64,000 bases of DNA from contig NZ_LT907982.1 in the NCBI RefSeq assembly GCF_900230215.1, positions 4,015,568 to 4,079,567 of the forward strand, in the 5' to 3' direction. Shown here piece by piece: positions 16,518 to 25,900 of the stretch. The notes below the pieces were generated by a model. That model made no database searches. It was given only the letters and a program-made list of their open reading frames with translations, and had not been told where the DNA came from. Position 1 is the stretch's first letter. Every line of letters begins with the position of its first letter. A program made the position numbers and the translations under genes. This stretch comes from Jatrophihabitans sp. GAS493. GTDB taxonomy: Bacteria > Actinomycetota > Actinomycetes > Mycobacteriales > Jatrophihabitantaceae.

Positions 16518-18043
16518 GGCAGACCATTCTCAATCTCGTCGGCCGGGCTCGAACTGAGGGACTGTGTGTCATTCGAGTCATCCGACCGCACGCCCGGCGG
16601 TGGCCGGCCGTCGCCGCCAGCACCGACGGGCTCGGTGCCGATCGGTATGGGGGGTGGGTGGTGTTGGGTGTTTCGGACGGGTTGTTGGGTCGGGTCGATC
16701 CAGGGTGGTGGGATCCAGTAGGGGATGCCGTCGTTGATGTAGACCTGCCAGCCCATTTTCTGGAATGTCCGGTGGTGGAATCCGCAGAGTAGGCAGGTGT
16801 TGGTCACTGCGGTGATGCCGCCGTCTTGCCAGGGTGTGACGTGGTGGGCCTGCGTCCAGGTCGCGGGCATGGTGCAGCCGGGGAAACAGCAGCCACGGTC
16901 TCGGGCGAACAACGCCAGCCGCATCGTGGGGGTGGCGCAGCGTTTCGTTCGTCCGACGTCCAGCACCCCACCGGTGCGGCTCAGGGTCGTGGTGATGATT
17001 TCGGTCTGATCAGCTAAGCCCAGCGCCTCGTCCACCGAGATCAGGTCCCCGTGCGGGGTGCTCGCGTAACCCTCGCGGGTGAGCAGTTGTTCGTCGCTCA
17101 TGGTGATCAGCAGCGTCGTCGGCACCCCACCACTAGGCGGTAACCCACCGTCGGCCAGCAGCCGGAGGGAGGAGTCCAGCAAGGCGTCGTGGCGGCGTTG
17201 CGCCGGGGTCCGCCGATCCGCCTCCACCGCCCCGCCACCGACACCGCCGCTGTCGCCGGCCGCGCCGCCCGTCGTGCCGGTCTGACCGGCACCGGCACCG
17301 GTGTCGCTGGCCGGGGCGGGGGTCGCGGGGGTGGGGGCGCTGAGACAGTCGAGGACCGCTTCCAAGGCGGCGCCGCAGGCCGGGGTCAGCGCCCCGGTCG
17401 GGATGACCATCCCATCCGGGCGCCGGGCCAACGTGAACCCCCGGTTTCGCTGCTGCCGGGCATCAGACGGTGCGGTGCCGTCAGGGTCCAGATGGGCCAC
17501 CACCCGGGCCGCCAACTTCGCGAGGTCTCGGGGGGTGAACCAGCGGGCCTGGGCCACCAATTCGCTCTGGACCCGGGCCCCGTGCTCAAAGTCCAGGTCC
17601 TCGCTCAACCCGTCCAGCGTGGTGGTGATGACCTTCGCATGCCCAGCCGAGATCACCCCCGTCTTCTGCACGGCCGCGGTCTCACCGAACACCGGCTCCA
17701 ATACCTCCCCGGTCAGACCGGTCCGCGGACCCAAGTCCTGCGCCGCCCGCACCCGGGCCTTCGCCTCCCCCGGATCGACCCGCAACACCCCCACCAACAA
17801 CGCCTGCGGGGACGCGAACCCGAACTCACCGGCCACCCCTCGTCCCATCACCGCCGACAGCAGCAGATGCTCCACCGCAACCTCACGGCGGCGGTGCGTC
17901 TCCCACCCCTGCAGCAGTTCCAGCAACTCAGTGGAGGTCAGCGACGGCAACGGGGCGTCGAGCAGGGTGTCGACCGCCGCCGTGACCGCCGCCAACAGGG
18001 CAGCCACTTTCGGTGATGCGTCGACTTCAGGCCCTCCAACCAT
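16514..18043 (-). CDS. DUF222/13E12-type HNH endonuclease-like protein
   Basis: 509 residues. The N-terminal two thirds are the helical DUF222 region typical of the mycobacterial 13E12 repeat proteins; the C-terminus carries an HNH nuclease domain with CCFPGC, AHHVTPWQDGG and CLLCGFHHR, so metal-binding Cys and catalytic His are present. A Gly/Ala/Thr-rich linker (about residues 235-285) joins the parts. These genes are often present in many copies per actinobacterial genome and may be mobile, though no element ends are seen. ATG 18043 is preferred to a TTG 36 bp earlier. Biological role is unknown. Confidence 0.9.
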   Translation of the reverse strand: MVGGPEVDASPKVAALLAAVTAAVDTLLDAPLPSLTSTELLELLQGWETHRRREVAVEHLLLSAVMGRGVAGEFGFASPQALLVGVLRVDPGEAKARVRAAQDLGPRTGLTGEVLEPVFGETAAVQKTGVISAGHAKVITTTLDGLSEDLDFEHGARVQSELVAQARWFTPRDLAKLAARVVAHLDPDGTAPSDARQQRNRGFTLARRPDGMVIPTGALTPACGAALEAVLDCLSAPTPATPAPASDTGAGAGQTGTTGGAAGDSGGVGGGAVEADRRTPAQRRHDALLDSSLRLLADGGLPPSGGVPTTLLITMSDEQLLTREGYASTPHGDLISVDEALGLADQTEIITTTLSRTGGVLDVGRTKRCATPTMRLALFARDRGCCFPGCTMPATWTQAHHVTPWQDGGITAVTNTCLLCGFHHRTFQKMGWQVYINDGIPYWIPPPWIDPTQQPVRNTQHHPPPIPIGTEPVGAGGDGRPPPGVRSDDSNDTQSLSSSPADEIENGLP

Positions 18044-18435
18044 GCCCCCGACACTACTCGAACACGTGAGCGATGACAACCCGAATCATCAATAAAACTA
18101 AGGTGATTCGCACAATCAAAGAAGGCTGGAGTGGTCCCGCCGCGAACCTACAACACCCCACCGACAATCGGCGATGGTTGTCCACAGGTAGGCGGGAGTA
18201 TCCACATCTGCGCGCAGCCAGCGCCCGTCGGTTTGAATCGAGACAACCATGGGAAGGAAGCAAACGGAGGCGGCGCTCCCCCTACCGCCTCCCCAGCTTT
18301 GCCAGAAGTCGCGCGACCGGTGGAACGAGCCATCAGGAAGCAGCCGCCAAGTCACGCGACCGAGCACCGTGACTGATCGAGCGCCGTGCTGATCGAGCAC
18401 GTGAATGATCGAGCACGGGGACTTAGGAGAACAGC
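18044..18435. other. 392-bp intergenic region with tandem repeat
   Basis: Divergent gap between the HNH gene (minus) and the sugar porter (plus). It holds no convincing gene. It contains an A+T-richer stretch near 18070-18125, a likely promoter for the HNH gene, and a 16-17 bp tandem repeat at its right end. Confidence 0.5.
18361..18420. repeat. 16-17 bp imperfect tandem repeat, about 3.6 copies
   Basis: Units CGAGCACCGTGACTGAT (18361-18377), CGAGCGCCGTGCTGAT (18378-18393), CGAGCACGTGAATGAT (18394-18409) and partial CGAGCACGGGG. It ends 15 bp before the sugar porter GTG, so it is in the transcript leader or core promoter. Confidence 0.85.
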
Positions 18436-19863
18436 GTGACGCAGTCGGACCAAGAGACCAGCACCCGGCTGATGCAACAGCATCGCAACGTCGTCACTCG
18501 AGCTGCCGCGCTCACCGCGGTCGGTGGCGTCCTCTTCGGCTACGACACCGGAGTCGTCGGTGGCGTACTGCCGAACATCGCTAGCCAGTTCAATCTCACC
18601 AACCCATTCCAGAAGGGGTTGGTCGTCGCGATCCTGCTGGCCGGCGCCGCCGTCGGAGCGCTTATCGCCGGACGGCTCGCCGATCAACTGGGACGGCGGC
18701 GCGCGATCCTGATCACCAGCATTGTCTTCGTCATCGGCCTGCTGCTCTCCTCGCTCGCGCCGGCACTCTGGGTGTTCTGGATCAGCCGCTTCATCATCGG
18801 GCTCGGCGTCGGCTCTACGTCATTCGTCGTCCCGCTGTACATCGGTGAGATTGCCCCACCCGAACGACGTGGGGCGCTCGTCTCGCTCAACCAATTGTCG
18901 GTGACCGTAGGCATTCTGGTGAGCCAGTTAGTGGCCTACTTCCTGGCCGGCCACGGTGATTGGCGAGTGAGCGTGGGGTTGGCCCTGCTCCCTGCGATCA
19001 TCCTCGGACTCGGCGTCCTGCAGGAGCCGGAGAGCCCAGCGTGGCTGGTGCGTCAAGATCGCGAGGACGAAGCCAGAACCGTGCTCGCCACCATGCGCGA
19101 CAGCGAGCAGGCGATAGACGACGAGGTGGAGAAGATCCGCGAGGTCGCCCAGGAAGAGCGGAAGGGTTCCATCGGCGAACTGCTCGACAACCGCCTCCGG
19201 CCGGCCCTCATTCTCGGCGTTTCGCTGGCCATCATCCAGCAGATCACCGGCATCAACACCGTTATCTACTTCGCGCCGACTGTACTTCAGGAGGCCGGAC
19301 TGGGTAGCTCGGCTTCGCTGCTCGCGCTGGTCGTGGTCGGCGTGGTGAACGTAGTGCTGACGCTCGTCGCGATCCGCTACCTGGACCGGCTGGGCCGGCG
19401 CCCGCTGCTGATCTGGGGCATGGTTGGCATGACCGCCGGGCTGGTCGCCCTGGCCCTGGCCTTCGCGATCGGGATCCACGGTGCTGGTGCGGTCTTTGCC
19501 ACTGCCGCGTTGGCCTTCTACGTGGGCGCATTCGCCGTCAGCCTTGGTCCGATCGTGTGGTTGCTGATCGCCGAGATCTTCCCGCTTCGGGTTCGCGGGC
19601 AGGCGGCGTCGATCGCGACGATGTCCAACTGGGCGGCGAACCTCGTCGTCGCCGTCTCATACCTTTCGATCATCTCGGCCATCGGGGAGACCGGAACGTT
19701 CATCAGCTATGCCGTGGTCACCGCACTGTCGCTGATCTACGTCGTGAAGAAGGTTCCGGAGACGAACGGGCTAACCCTCAGCCAGATCGAGGCTGAGCTG
19801 AATCCTTCCGGCACGGCGGCCCCCGAGACGGGAAAGGTCGGCGCCATCACCCCCAGCGGATGA
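18436..19863 (+). CDS. MFS sugar porter (sugar/H+ symporter)
   Basis: 475-residue major facilitator of the sugar porter family. Twelve hydrophobic segments are seen with the family signatures: GYDTGVVGG in helix 1, GRLADQLGRRRA after helix 2, RFIIGLGVGSTS in helix 4, PESPAWLV after helix 6, QQITGINTVIYFAP in helix 7 and VPETNGLTL at the end. It imports a monosaccharide by proton symport; pentose or hexose cannot be separated. GTG 18436 has TAGGAGA upstream. It fits with the secreted glycosidases further right, though it is not in an operon with them. Confidence 0.94.
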   Translation: MTQSDQETSTRLMQQHRNVVTRAAALTAVGGVLFGYDTGVVGGVLPNIASQFNLTNPFQKGLVVAILLAGAAVGALIAGRLADQLGRRRAILITSIVFVIGLLLSSLAPALWVFWISRFIIGLGVGSTSFVVPLYIGEIAPPERRGALVSLNQLSVTVGILVSQLVAYFLAGHGDWRVSVGLALLPAIILGLGVLQEPESPAWLVRQDREDEARTVLATMRDSEQAIDDEVEKIREVAQEERKGSIGELLDNRLRPALILGVSLAIIQQITGINTVIYFAPTVLQEAGLGSSASLLALVVVGVVNVVLTLVAIRYLDRLGRRPLLIWGMVGMTAGLVALALAFAIGIHGAGAVFATAALAFYVGAFAVSLGPIVWLLIAEIFPLRVRGQAASIATMSNWAANLVVAVSYLSIISAIGETGTFISYAVVTALSLIYVVKKVPETNGLTLSQIEAELNPSGTAAPETGKVGAITPSG

Positions 19864-19934
19864 AGCAGAACAGACGCCACGAGTGCAGTCTCGCCTTATG
19901 AGCCGAATGGAGGCTGCGATTCCGGGGAGGTCTC

Positions 19935-20633
19935 TTGGCGACAACAGGTGGCGAGGATCAGCAGCCGGCAAGCGAGCGACCGAAACGGCAACCGGAGAGC
20001 TACACCTGGCCGCTAGTAGCGATCGTCGTAGCGATCCTGCCGCAGATTCTCGTTCCGTCCCGGTACCGCGTGGGCCCGCCGGCGATCGTTCCGATCATCG
20101 AGATCGTGGCCTTCCTGGTCATGCTCGGAATCGCCGCCAAGCCCGGACCAGTGCCCCGACAGGCGCGGCCAACCATTCTGATCCTCTTCGGCCTGCTGAT
20201 CGCGGCCAACACCGCCGCCGCCGCCCGCCTGGTGTGGCTCGTTCTGGACGGCGGCCAGGTGGACAGCACCCCGCTCACCGCGGCGCGACTGCTTGTCGCC
20301 GGCGTGATGGTGCTGATCGCGAACGTGATTACGTTCGGTCTGCTGTATTGGCAGCTTGACGGCGGCGGCCCAGCCGGGCGCGTCAGCGAAGACCCGCCGT
20401 ACCCCGACTTCCTGTTCCCACAGACCGTGTCACCGCAGCTGTCGGCGCCCGGCTGGCGACCGAGCTTCCCCGATCACCTCTACGTGGCCTTCACCAACGT
20501 CGTCGCCTTCAGCCCGACCGATGCAGATCCACTGACTCCGCGGGCCAAAGGACTCATGGGTCTACAGGCCATGATTTCCCTCGGGGTTCTCGTGGTTGTG
20601 CTCGCCCGGGTCATCAACATACTGCCGAGCTGA
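19935..20633 (+). CDS. Integral membrane protein, unknown function
   Basis: 232 residues with hydrophobic segments near 26-45, 48-65, 78-100, 118-140 and 208-228. The conserved-looking C-terminal half contains DHLYVAFTNVVAFSPTDADPLT, then a final membrane segment, an arrangement seen in small channel-like actinobacterial membrane proteins. No firm family name. The TTG start at 19935 is well supported by GGGGAGG at 19924-19930, four bases away. The last codons form the left arm of the terminator hairpin at 20614-20656. Confidence 0.78.
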   Translation: MATTGGEDQQPASERPKRQPESYTWPLVAIVVAILPQILVPSRYRVGPPAIVPIIEIVAFLVMLGIAAKPGPVPRQARPTILILFGLLIAANTAAAARLVWLVLDGGQVDSTPLTAARLLVAGVMVLIANVITFGLLYWQLDGGGPAGRVSEDPPYPDFLFPQTVSPQLSAPGWRPSFPDHLYVAFTNVVAFSPTDADPLTPRAKGLMGLQAMISLGVLVVVLARVINILPS

Positions 20634-20656
20634 GCAGCCGCTCGGCAGTATGTTGA
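20614..20656. terminator. 17-bp perfect hairpin between convergent genes
   Basis: The arms 20614-20630 and 20640-20656 are perfectly complementary over 17 bp with a 9-base loop that contains the TGA stop of the membrane protein gene. It can serve both this gene and the convergent APC permease (stop at 20666). The left arm encodes the final residues of the membrane protein. Confidence 0.9.
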
Positions 20657-20665
20657 GAGCCTCGA

Positions 20666-22246
20666 TCAGGTCTGAGCCGGCTCCACCAGCGGTAGCCCGG
20701 CGTCCAGTTCGCGGGCCGTAGCTTCGCGATGACGCTTTCCCATCCACCAGAAGGACACACTGATCGCCAGGAAGATCACCAGCGGCACCGCCTCGGTGAA
20801 GAGATAGCTCCACTTCTCACTCTGTACCCAGTCGTCGGAGAAGCGGTAGTCATCGCCGAACCACTCATCGCCCGCTCCGGGAAAGAGGACCTGGATCGTG
20901 CAGAAGACGATTCCGGCGCAGCAGAGAATCGTGATCGCCGCCAGCATCGGCGCCCGGTACGGGCGCGTGTCGTTCGGACGTCTGCGCCGCAGCACCCAGG
21001 CCGCCGGGAAGATTCCGAGGTAGGAGATGAGGGTCGTCGAGATGGCCAGACTCAACGCGACGGAGAAGAACTTGTACGCGTTGCCGTCGGTGATGAGCGC
21101 CGTCGCGACCAGGACCGCGGTCGACACCACACCCGACAGGATATTCACCCGCAGCGGGGTGCCGAATCGAGCCGAAAACTTGCCGAGACTACGCGGTCCA
21201 GCACCGTCGTAGCAGGAGACGGCGAGCGTTCGGTCCGACCCCATGATCCAGGTCAAGCCGGAGGTGAAGGCGATGATCGCCACCAGAATTCCGGCCACCC
21301 AACCCATCACCGTTCCGAAGCCGCTCAGGGTTGCGGTCACCGTTCCGTCGCTGGCCGTCGTGACGCTTCCGCCGAAGACGGTCAGGGCCTGCTTGATGGC
21401 GTCGGGAAAGCCAGCCAAGCCGGTCGACTGGGCCGCGGGAAGAACGGTGAGAATTCCCAGCACCGGCAATCCGTAGAGCAACGCCGTGGCGAGAACCGAT
21501 TTTGCGATGCCGGCTGGGACGTCATTTGCGGCGTCCTCCATCTCTTCACCGGCGGCGCTCGGCAGCTCGAACCCGACCAGGCTGAAGAGAATCAGCGGAA
21601 CCAGCAGCACAAAGCTGGAATAGGTCGGCTTCAGGTATTCGTGAAGCGGCGGTCCATGGAATCCGTGCTTCGCACCGTAGGCGATGACCAGAACGGTGAA
21701 GAAGCCGAGCAGCAGGAAGCGCGCGATCGCCCCGATGGTGGCTACCCACTTGCCGACCTTGAAGGAGAGGATTGCGAAGACCACGCCGGCCCAGATGAAG
21801 ATGAATCCGAAGATCAGCGTCGGCGTAGTCCCCCAGCTGTTGCCGTCATTCATAAAGACGGTCAGGCCGCCGATGGCCGTCCCGACGAGAGTCCCGCCCA
21901 TCCACACCGGGTTCGTCACCCAGTAGAAGAAGTTGTTGATGGCCCCGGCGAGGTGACCGAAGGCCAGACGGACCCAGATGTACGGCCCACCCTCCTCGGT
22001 GTATGCCGCACCCAGCTCGGAGAGGATCAGCGCCGACGGAACGGCGAAGAGGACGACGGCCACGATCAGCCAGGTGAACCCGGCGCCGCCCTCGGTGGCC
22101 AGCGTTCCCAGGCCGTCCACTCCGACGAGGGTGCAGACCAGGAAGAAGAAGATATCGGCGCGGCCGAAGTGCTTCTGCAACTTGGCCTTCTCGGCCAGCG
22201 CCTCGGCTGGTTCGTCCACATCGTTGGTTGGGGGTGCGAGCGTCAT
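20666..22246 (-). CDS. APC-superfamily amino acid permease
   Basis: 526 residues with about twelve to fourteen membrane segments. The first helix has FFFLVCTLVGVDGLGTLATEGG, a variant of the G-x-G substrate/Na+ loop, and ELGAAYTEEGGPYIWVR follows helix 2, which is typical for amino acid/polyamine/organocation transporters. The position of FELPSAAGEEM in helix 6 also fits. Substrate (amino acid or amine) cannot be decided. ATG 22246 has AGGAG upstream. Its leader is built of the 9-bp repeat at 22260-22398, so expression may depend on that region. Confidence 0.92.
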   Translation of the reverse strand: MTLAPPTNDVDEPAEALAEKAKLQKHFGRADIFFFLVCTLVGVDGLGTLATEGGAGFTWLIVAVVLFAVPSALILSELGAAYTEEGGPYIWVRLAFGHLAGAINNFFYWVTNPVWMGGTLVGTAIGGLTVFMNDGNSWGTTPTLIFGFIFIWAGVVFAILSFKVGKWVATIGAIARFLLLGFFTVLVIAYGAKHGFHGPPLHEYLKPTYSSFVLLVPLILFSLVGFELPSAAGEEMEDAANDVPAGIAKSVLATALLYGLPVLGILTVLPAAQSTGLAGFPDAIKQALTVFGGSVTTASDGTVTATLSGFGTVMGWVAGILVAIIAFTSGLTWIMGSDRTLAVSCYDGAGPRSLGKFSARFGTPLRVNILSGVVSTAVLVATALITDGNAYKFFSVALSLAISTTLISYLGIFPAAWVLRRRRPNDTRPYRAPMLAAITILCCAGIVFCTIQVLFPGAGDEWFGDDYRFSDDWVQSEKWSYLFTEAVPLVIFLAISVSFWWMGKRHREATARELDAGLPLVEPAQT

Positions 22247-22259
22247 GCATTCTCCTGGG

Positions 22260-22398
22260 GCTGGAGGGGCTGATGGGGCTGGAGGGGCTGGAGGGGTTAA
22301 TGGGACTGGAAGGGCTGCGGGACTGGAAGGGCTGCGGGACTGATGAGACTGGAGGGGCTGGCGGAACTAATGAGACTGGAGGGCCTGGAGGGGCGATG
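22260..22398. repeat. Degenerate 9-bp purine-rich tandem repeat, about 15 units
   Basis: Plus strand reads as variations of GGCTGGAGG, GGCTGATGG, GGCTGCGGG and GACTGGAAG for about 140 bp. It begins some 15 bp upstream of the permease start, so its C-rich complement is in the permease mRNA leader. Runs of four G on the plus strand could fold into quadruplexes. Confidence 0.85.
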
Positions 22399-22563
22399 GA
22401 GACAGCTGTAGGGGTTGGCGCCGCAAGTCGCGTCGTAGCCGGTTCTGACCGCGGCGTCGGGGTAGAAGTCGGACTGCGCACCGCTGCCTAATTCGGTTCG
22501 CCTCGACAGATTCAACGATTGATGTTTCACCCGGATTACACAAAGAAAGCAGCCGAAAAGCAG

Positions 22564-22603
22564 AACGCGGCCTCGAGCACCTAGTAGGGCTCGAAGCCGC
22601 GTT
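22564..22603 (-). terminator. Stem-loop, minus-strand terminator or sRNA end
   Basis: Arms 22564-22578 and 22589-22603 pair at 14 of 15 positions around a 10-base loop. Read on the minus strand it is followed by CTGCTTTTCGG and further T-rich sequence, like an intrinsic terminator, although no minus-strand gene lies directly upstream. Confidence 0.45.
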
Positions 22604-22816
22604 GCCGCTGCGGTGTGCGCACATGTCGTTACGTACAGGTGCAGGACTTGATCGAATCCCCCGATACGATCTCGCATCCGTCACCCAGCGTATCCAGCGG
22701 AATTCCCCAATTTCGCTGAACACTCTTCGCATTCAGGCCTCATCCCCCGAGTCAGCCTTGGTGCGAGTAACTCTGTGCTGCATTTGCCGTACCCCCCGGT
22801 ACCGCGTAAGGACAAT

Positions 22817-22830
22817 GTTTCCTCGGAAAC
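22817..22830. promoter_or_regulatory. GTTTCC-TC-GGAAAC dyad
   Basis: Perfect 6-bp arms with a 2-base centre, about 140 bp upstream of the glucodextranase start in otherwise gene-free DNA. Size and symmetry fit an operator, for example of a LacI-type protein, but no regulator can be assigned. Confidence 0.35.
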
Positions 22831-22916
22831 TATTCGACGTCAAATCGAAACCGAAAGTTTTTTTCTCGCTCGGCCACACCGCTGCGGTCTTGACAACAGA
22901 CGGCGCGCGTAGTGAC

Positions 22917-22946
22917 GTGGACCACAGATGATTTGTGTGTGTCCAC
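22917..22946. promoter_or_regulatory. GTGGAC...GTCCAC dyad before glucodextranase
   Basis: GTGGAC (22917-22922) and GTCCAC (22941-22946) are complementary, with CACA and TGTG nested inside. The right end also reads TTGTG...CACAA (about 22934-22948). A dyad with the same GTGGAC/GTCCAC arms lies upstream of the GH3 gene at 39068-39093. Confidence 0.4.
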
Positions 22947-22970
22947 AACAAACGCTTCTGGAGGATCGCT

Positions 22971-25900
22971 GTGCCCCGATCGCGTCGCCTGCTAGCCGGA
23001 GCCGTTCCGCTCGTCTTCACCGCCGCTCTACTGGTCGCCGCCGCCCCCTCGGCCACCGCGGCCTCCCCGGCCGCCGCCCCAAACGGGCCGGGCACATCCA
23101 GCCACCAGAGCCTGGCCCGCAAGGACTGCGTGGGAACGGCGCGTAACACCGCCTCCAAGGTCTGGTTCACGGTGGCCAACGGCGTCCTCTCCGACGTCTA
23201 CGCCCCAACTGTCGACACCACTCAGGTCGAGACGATGCAGTACCTGGTGACCGACGGCAAGACCTTCACCGACCTGCAGACCCGGGACATGACCTATCGC
23301 GCGGTCGCGGACCCGACCGGGATGCTCTGCACAGTGACGGCCACCGCCAAGTCCGGCGCCTACCGGCTGATCACCAACTACTTCACCGACCCGGCCCGCA
23401 GCAGCGTGGTGGTGCACACCAGCTATCTGCCACTCACCACTGCGGCCCGGGGCAACCATGTGTACGTCCGCCTGGACGCCAATGCCGGCGGCACCGGCGG
23501 CGGTGGCAGCACCAACGTCGGGGGCGATTCGGCGTTGATCGACACCTCCACCGCTACCGCGGTCCCGGTCTCCTACGACACCCAGAGCCAGACCGGCCAC
23601 GCGTATGCGACACCAAGCTATCTGGCGCTGCGGGGCAACCTCCCATTCACCTCGGTCAGTAGCGGATTCGTCGGCACCAGCAGCGACGGACTCACCGAAC
23701 TCGACGCCTCGCACACGCTCTCCCCGCGCTACACGACCGCGACGAACGGCAATATCGAACAGACAGCGGGAGTGCAGACCGACTCCAGTGGCGCCTTCAC
23801 CCTGGCGCTCGGCTTCGGCTCCAGCCGGGTAGCTGCGGTAGGCGCTGCAACCGCCACCGCGCACGCCTCGGTCAATGCAGTGGCGGCCAGCTACGAACTC
23901 GGCTGGCTCGGCTACGACGCCGGTCTGCGGGTGCCGAGTGCGATCGTGCCCGGGCTGAGCACCACCCAGCTGATCACCGCATTCAAGGACTACTACCAAT
24001 CCGCCAACGTGGTGAAGGCCTCGGAGGACAAGACCTACCCCGGTGCCATCGTCGCCGGCCTGGACGCTCCGTGGGGACAGTCGATCGCCGGCTTCTCCAC
24101 CGGGTATCGCGAAGTCTTCGGACGCGACCTCTACGAGGCTTGGACCGCGCTCTACACCGACGGCGATCTCGCCACCGCGCAGGCCACCGTGCGGTATCTG
24201 CTGTTGAAGAGCCAGCTACCCGACGGATCGCAGCCACGCAATTCGACGCTGGATGGCGCCAAAGCCCCGGACTCGTTCAACATCCAGCTCGATGAAGCGG
24301 CCTACCCGCTGCTGATGGCGCTGCAGTCCGGGCTCGCTTCGGACAACGTGCTCTGGCCGCACGTGCGGGCCACCGCCAACTTCCTCATCAGCCACGGGCC
24401 GAGCTTCGGCGTCGAGCGCTGGGAGGAGCAGACCGGCTACTCCCCCTCGACGATCGCCGCGGAGATCGCCGGTCTGGTGGCTGCGGCCAGCATCGCCAAG
24501 GTGCACGGCGACGCGGCCGACGCGCGCATCTGGCTGGCCACCGCCGACCAGTACCAGCGCAGTATCAAGAGCTGGGGAGTCACCTCGACCGGCTCGCTGT
24601 CGAGTCAGCCCTACTTCATCCGCCTCTCCAAGACCGGCGACCCGAACGCCGCAATCAGCTACGGCCTCGGCAACGGCGGCCCGACCCTGGATCAGCGGAA
24701 TGTGGTGGATCTCGGCTTCCTGGAGTACGTCCGCCTCGGCGAACTGTCACCGACTGACCCGACGTTGAGCAATTCGTTGGCCGTAGCCGACGCCAATCTG
24801 AAGAAGAGCACCAGTAGCGGTCCCGGATGGCTGCGCTACAACGGCGATGGCTACGGCGACTGCTACGTTCCCAGCGACACCAGTTGCACCGTGAACGGTG
24901 CCCCCTGGACGAACAACTTCTCCGGAACCGGACATCCGTGGCCGGTCCTCGGCGCGGAACGGGCCCAGCAGTACCTGGCGCAGGGCAACCGGACGGCCGC
25001 CGCCTCAATTCTGGCGACCATCAACAAGATGAACTCCGGACCGGGACTCGTCCCGGAGCAGGTCTGGGACAAGCCGAACCTCCCGGCCTCCCCTTACGGC
25101 AGTGATCCGGCCACGGCGTCGATCGGCTTCGTCAACGGTCAAGCCGACGGATCGGCCTCCCCGCTGAGTTGGGGTTCGGCTGCGCAGGTTCGACTCACCG
25201 CGGACCTGGTGGCCGGCCGCAACCTAGAGCTGCCCACCCAGACCAAGGCTCGATACGTAAGCCACCAGCAGCTGGGCACCACGCTGCAGGTGGACAGCCC
25301 GCTGGACGCGACGGCCGTCGACAAGACGATCACAGTGAGCGGAACCGCCGTCGCCGGCGCCACCATCGACGTGGCCGAGATCGCCACCGACGCCAACAAC
25401 GCCACGATCACGGCCAAGGCCACCGCGAAGCTCGACGGATCCTTCTCACTGAGCTTGACCGCGGCGGCCGGTACCAACGTGCTGGTGATCAGCAGCACGG
25501 CACCGAACGGTGGTACGGCTCAGGTCGTGCGATCGGTGATCAACGACGCGGTCAACGGGACGCTGCTCTTCGAGCAGGCCGATCCCACCGGCGATGACAA
25601 TGGCCCGGGAAACTATGCCTACCCGACGGCCGGTGACTTCCACGCCGGCGCCTTCGACCTCACCAACTTCCAGGTCTACGACACGGGGAGCACGGTGACG
25701 TTCAGGGTCCAGACCCGCGACCTGACGGCCACCTTCGGCTCGACCAATGGCGCCCAACTCGACGATGTCTACGTCCATGTGCCGGGAGCCGCAGCCACCT
25801 CGACCAGTCCGTCCTATCCGGGGATGAACTACCAGCTCGCCCCGGCGGCGGCCTGGAGTCGGCTCATCGAGGCGCAGGGCTTCGGCAACCAACGTTTCGT

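Larger units (their letters stand above)
22399..22970. other. Long divergent intergenic region
   Basis: 572 bp with no believable gene between the permease and glucodextranase. Contents seen: a strong stem-loop (22564-22603), a TGTGCGCACA palindrome at 22614-22623, a GTTTCC-TC-GGAAAC dyad at 22817-22830, an isolated TTGACA at 22890-22895, and a GTGGAC...GTCCAC dyad just before the glucodextranase ribosome site. Confidence 0.6.

Noticed and set aside
20729-22273. 514-residue plus-strand open frame
   Set aside because: It is antisense to the APC permease with its clear membrane segments; its composition (Asp/Arg/Gln/His-rich, no family match) is that of a high-GC shadow frame.
22890-22895. TTGACA as -35 box of glucodextranase
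   Set aside because: No acceptable -10 hexamer is found 16-19 bp downstream, so I do not call a promoter.
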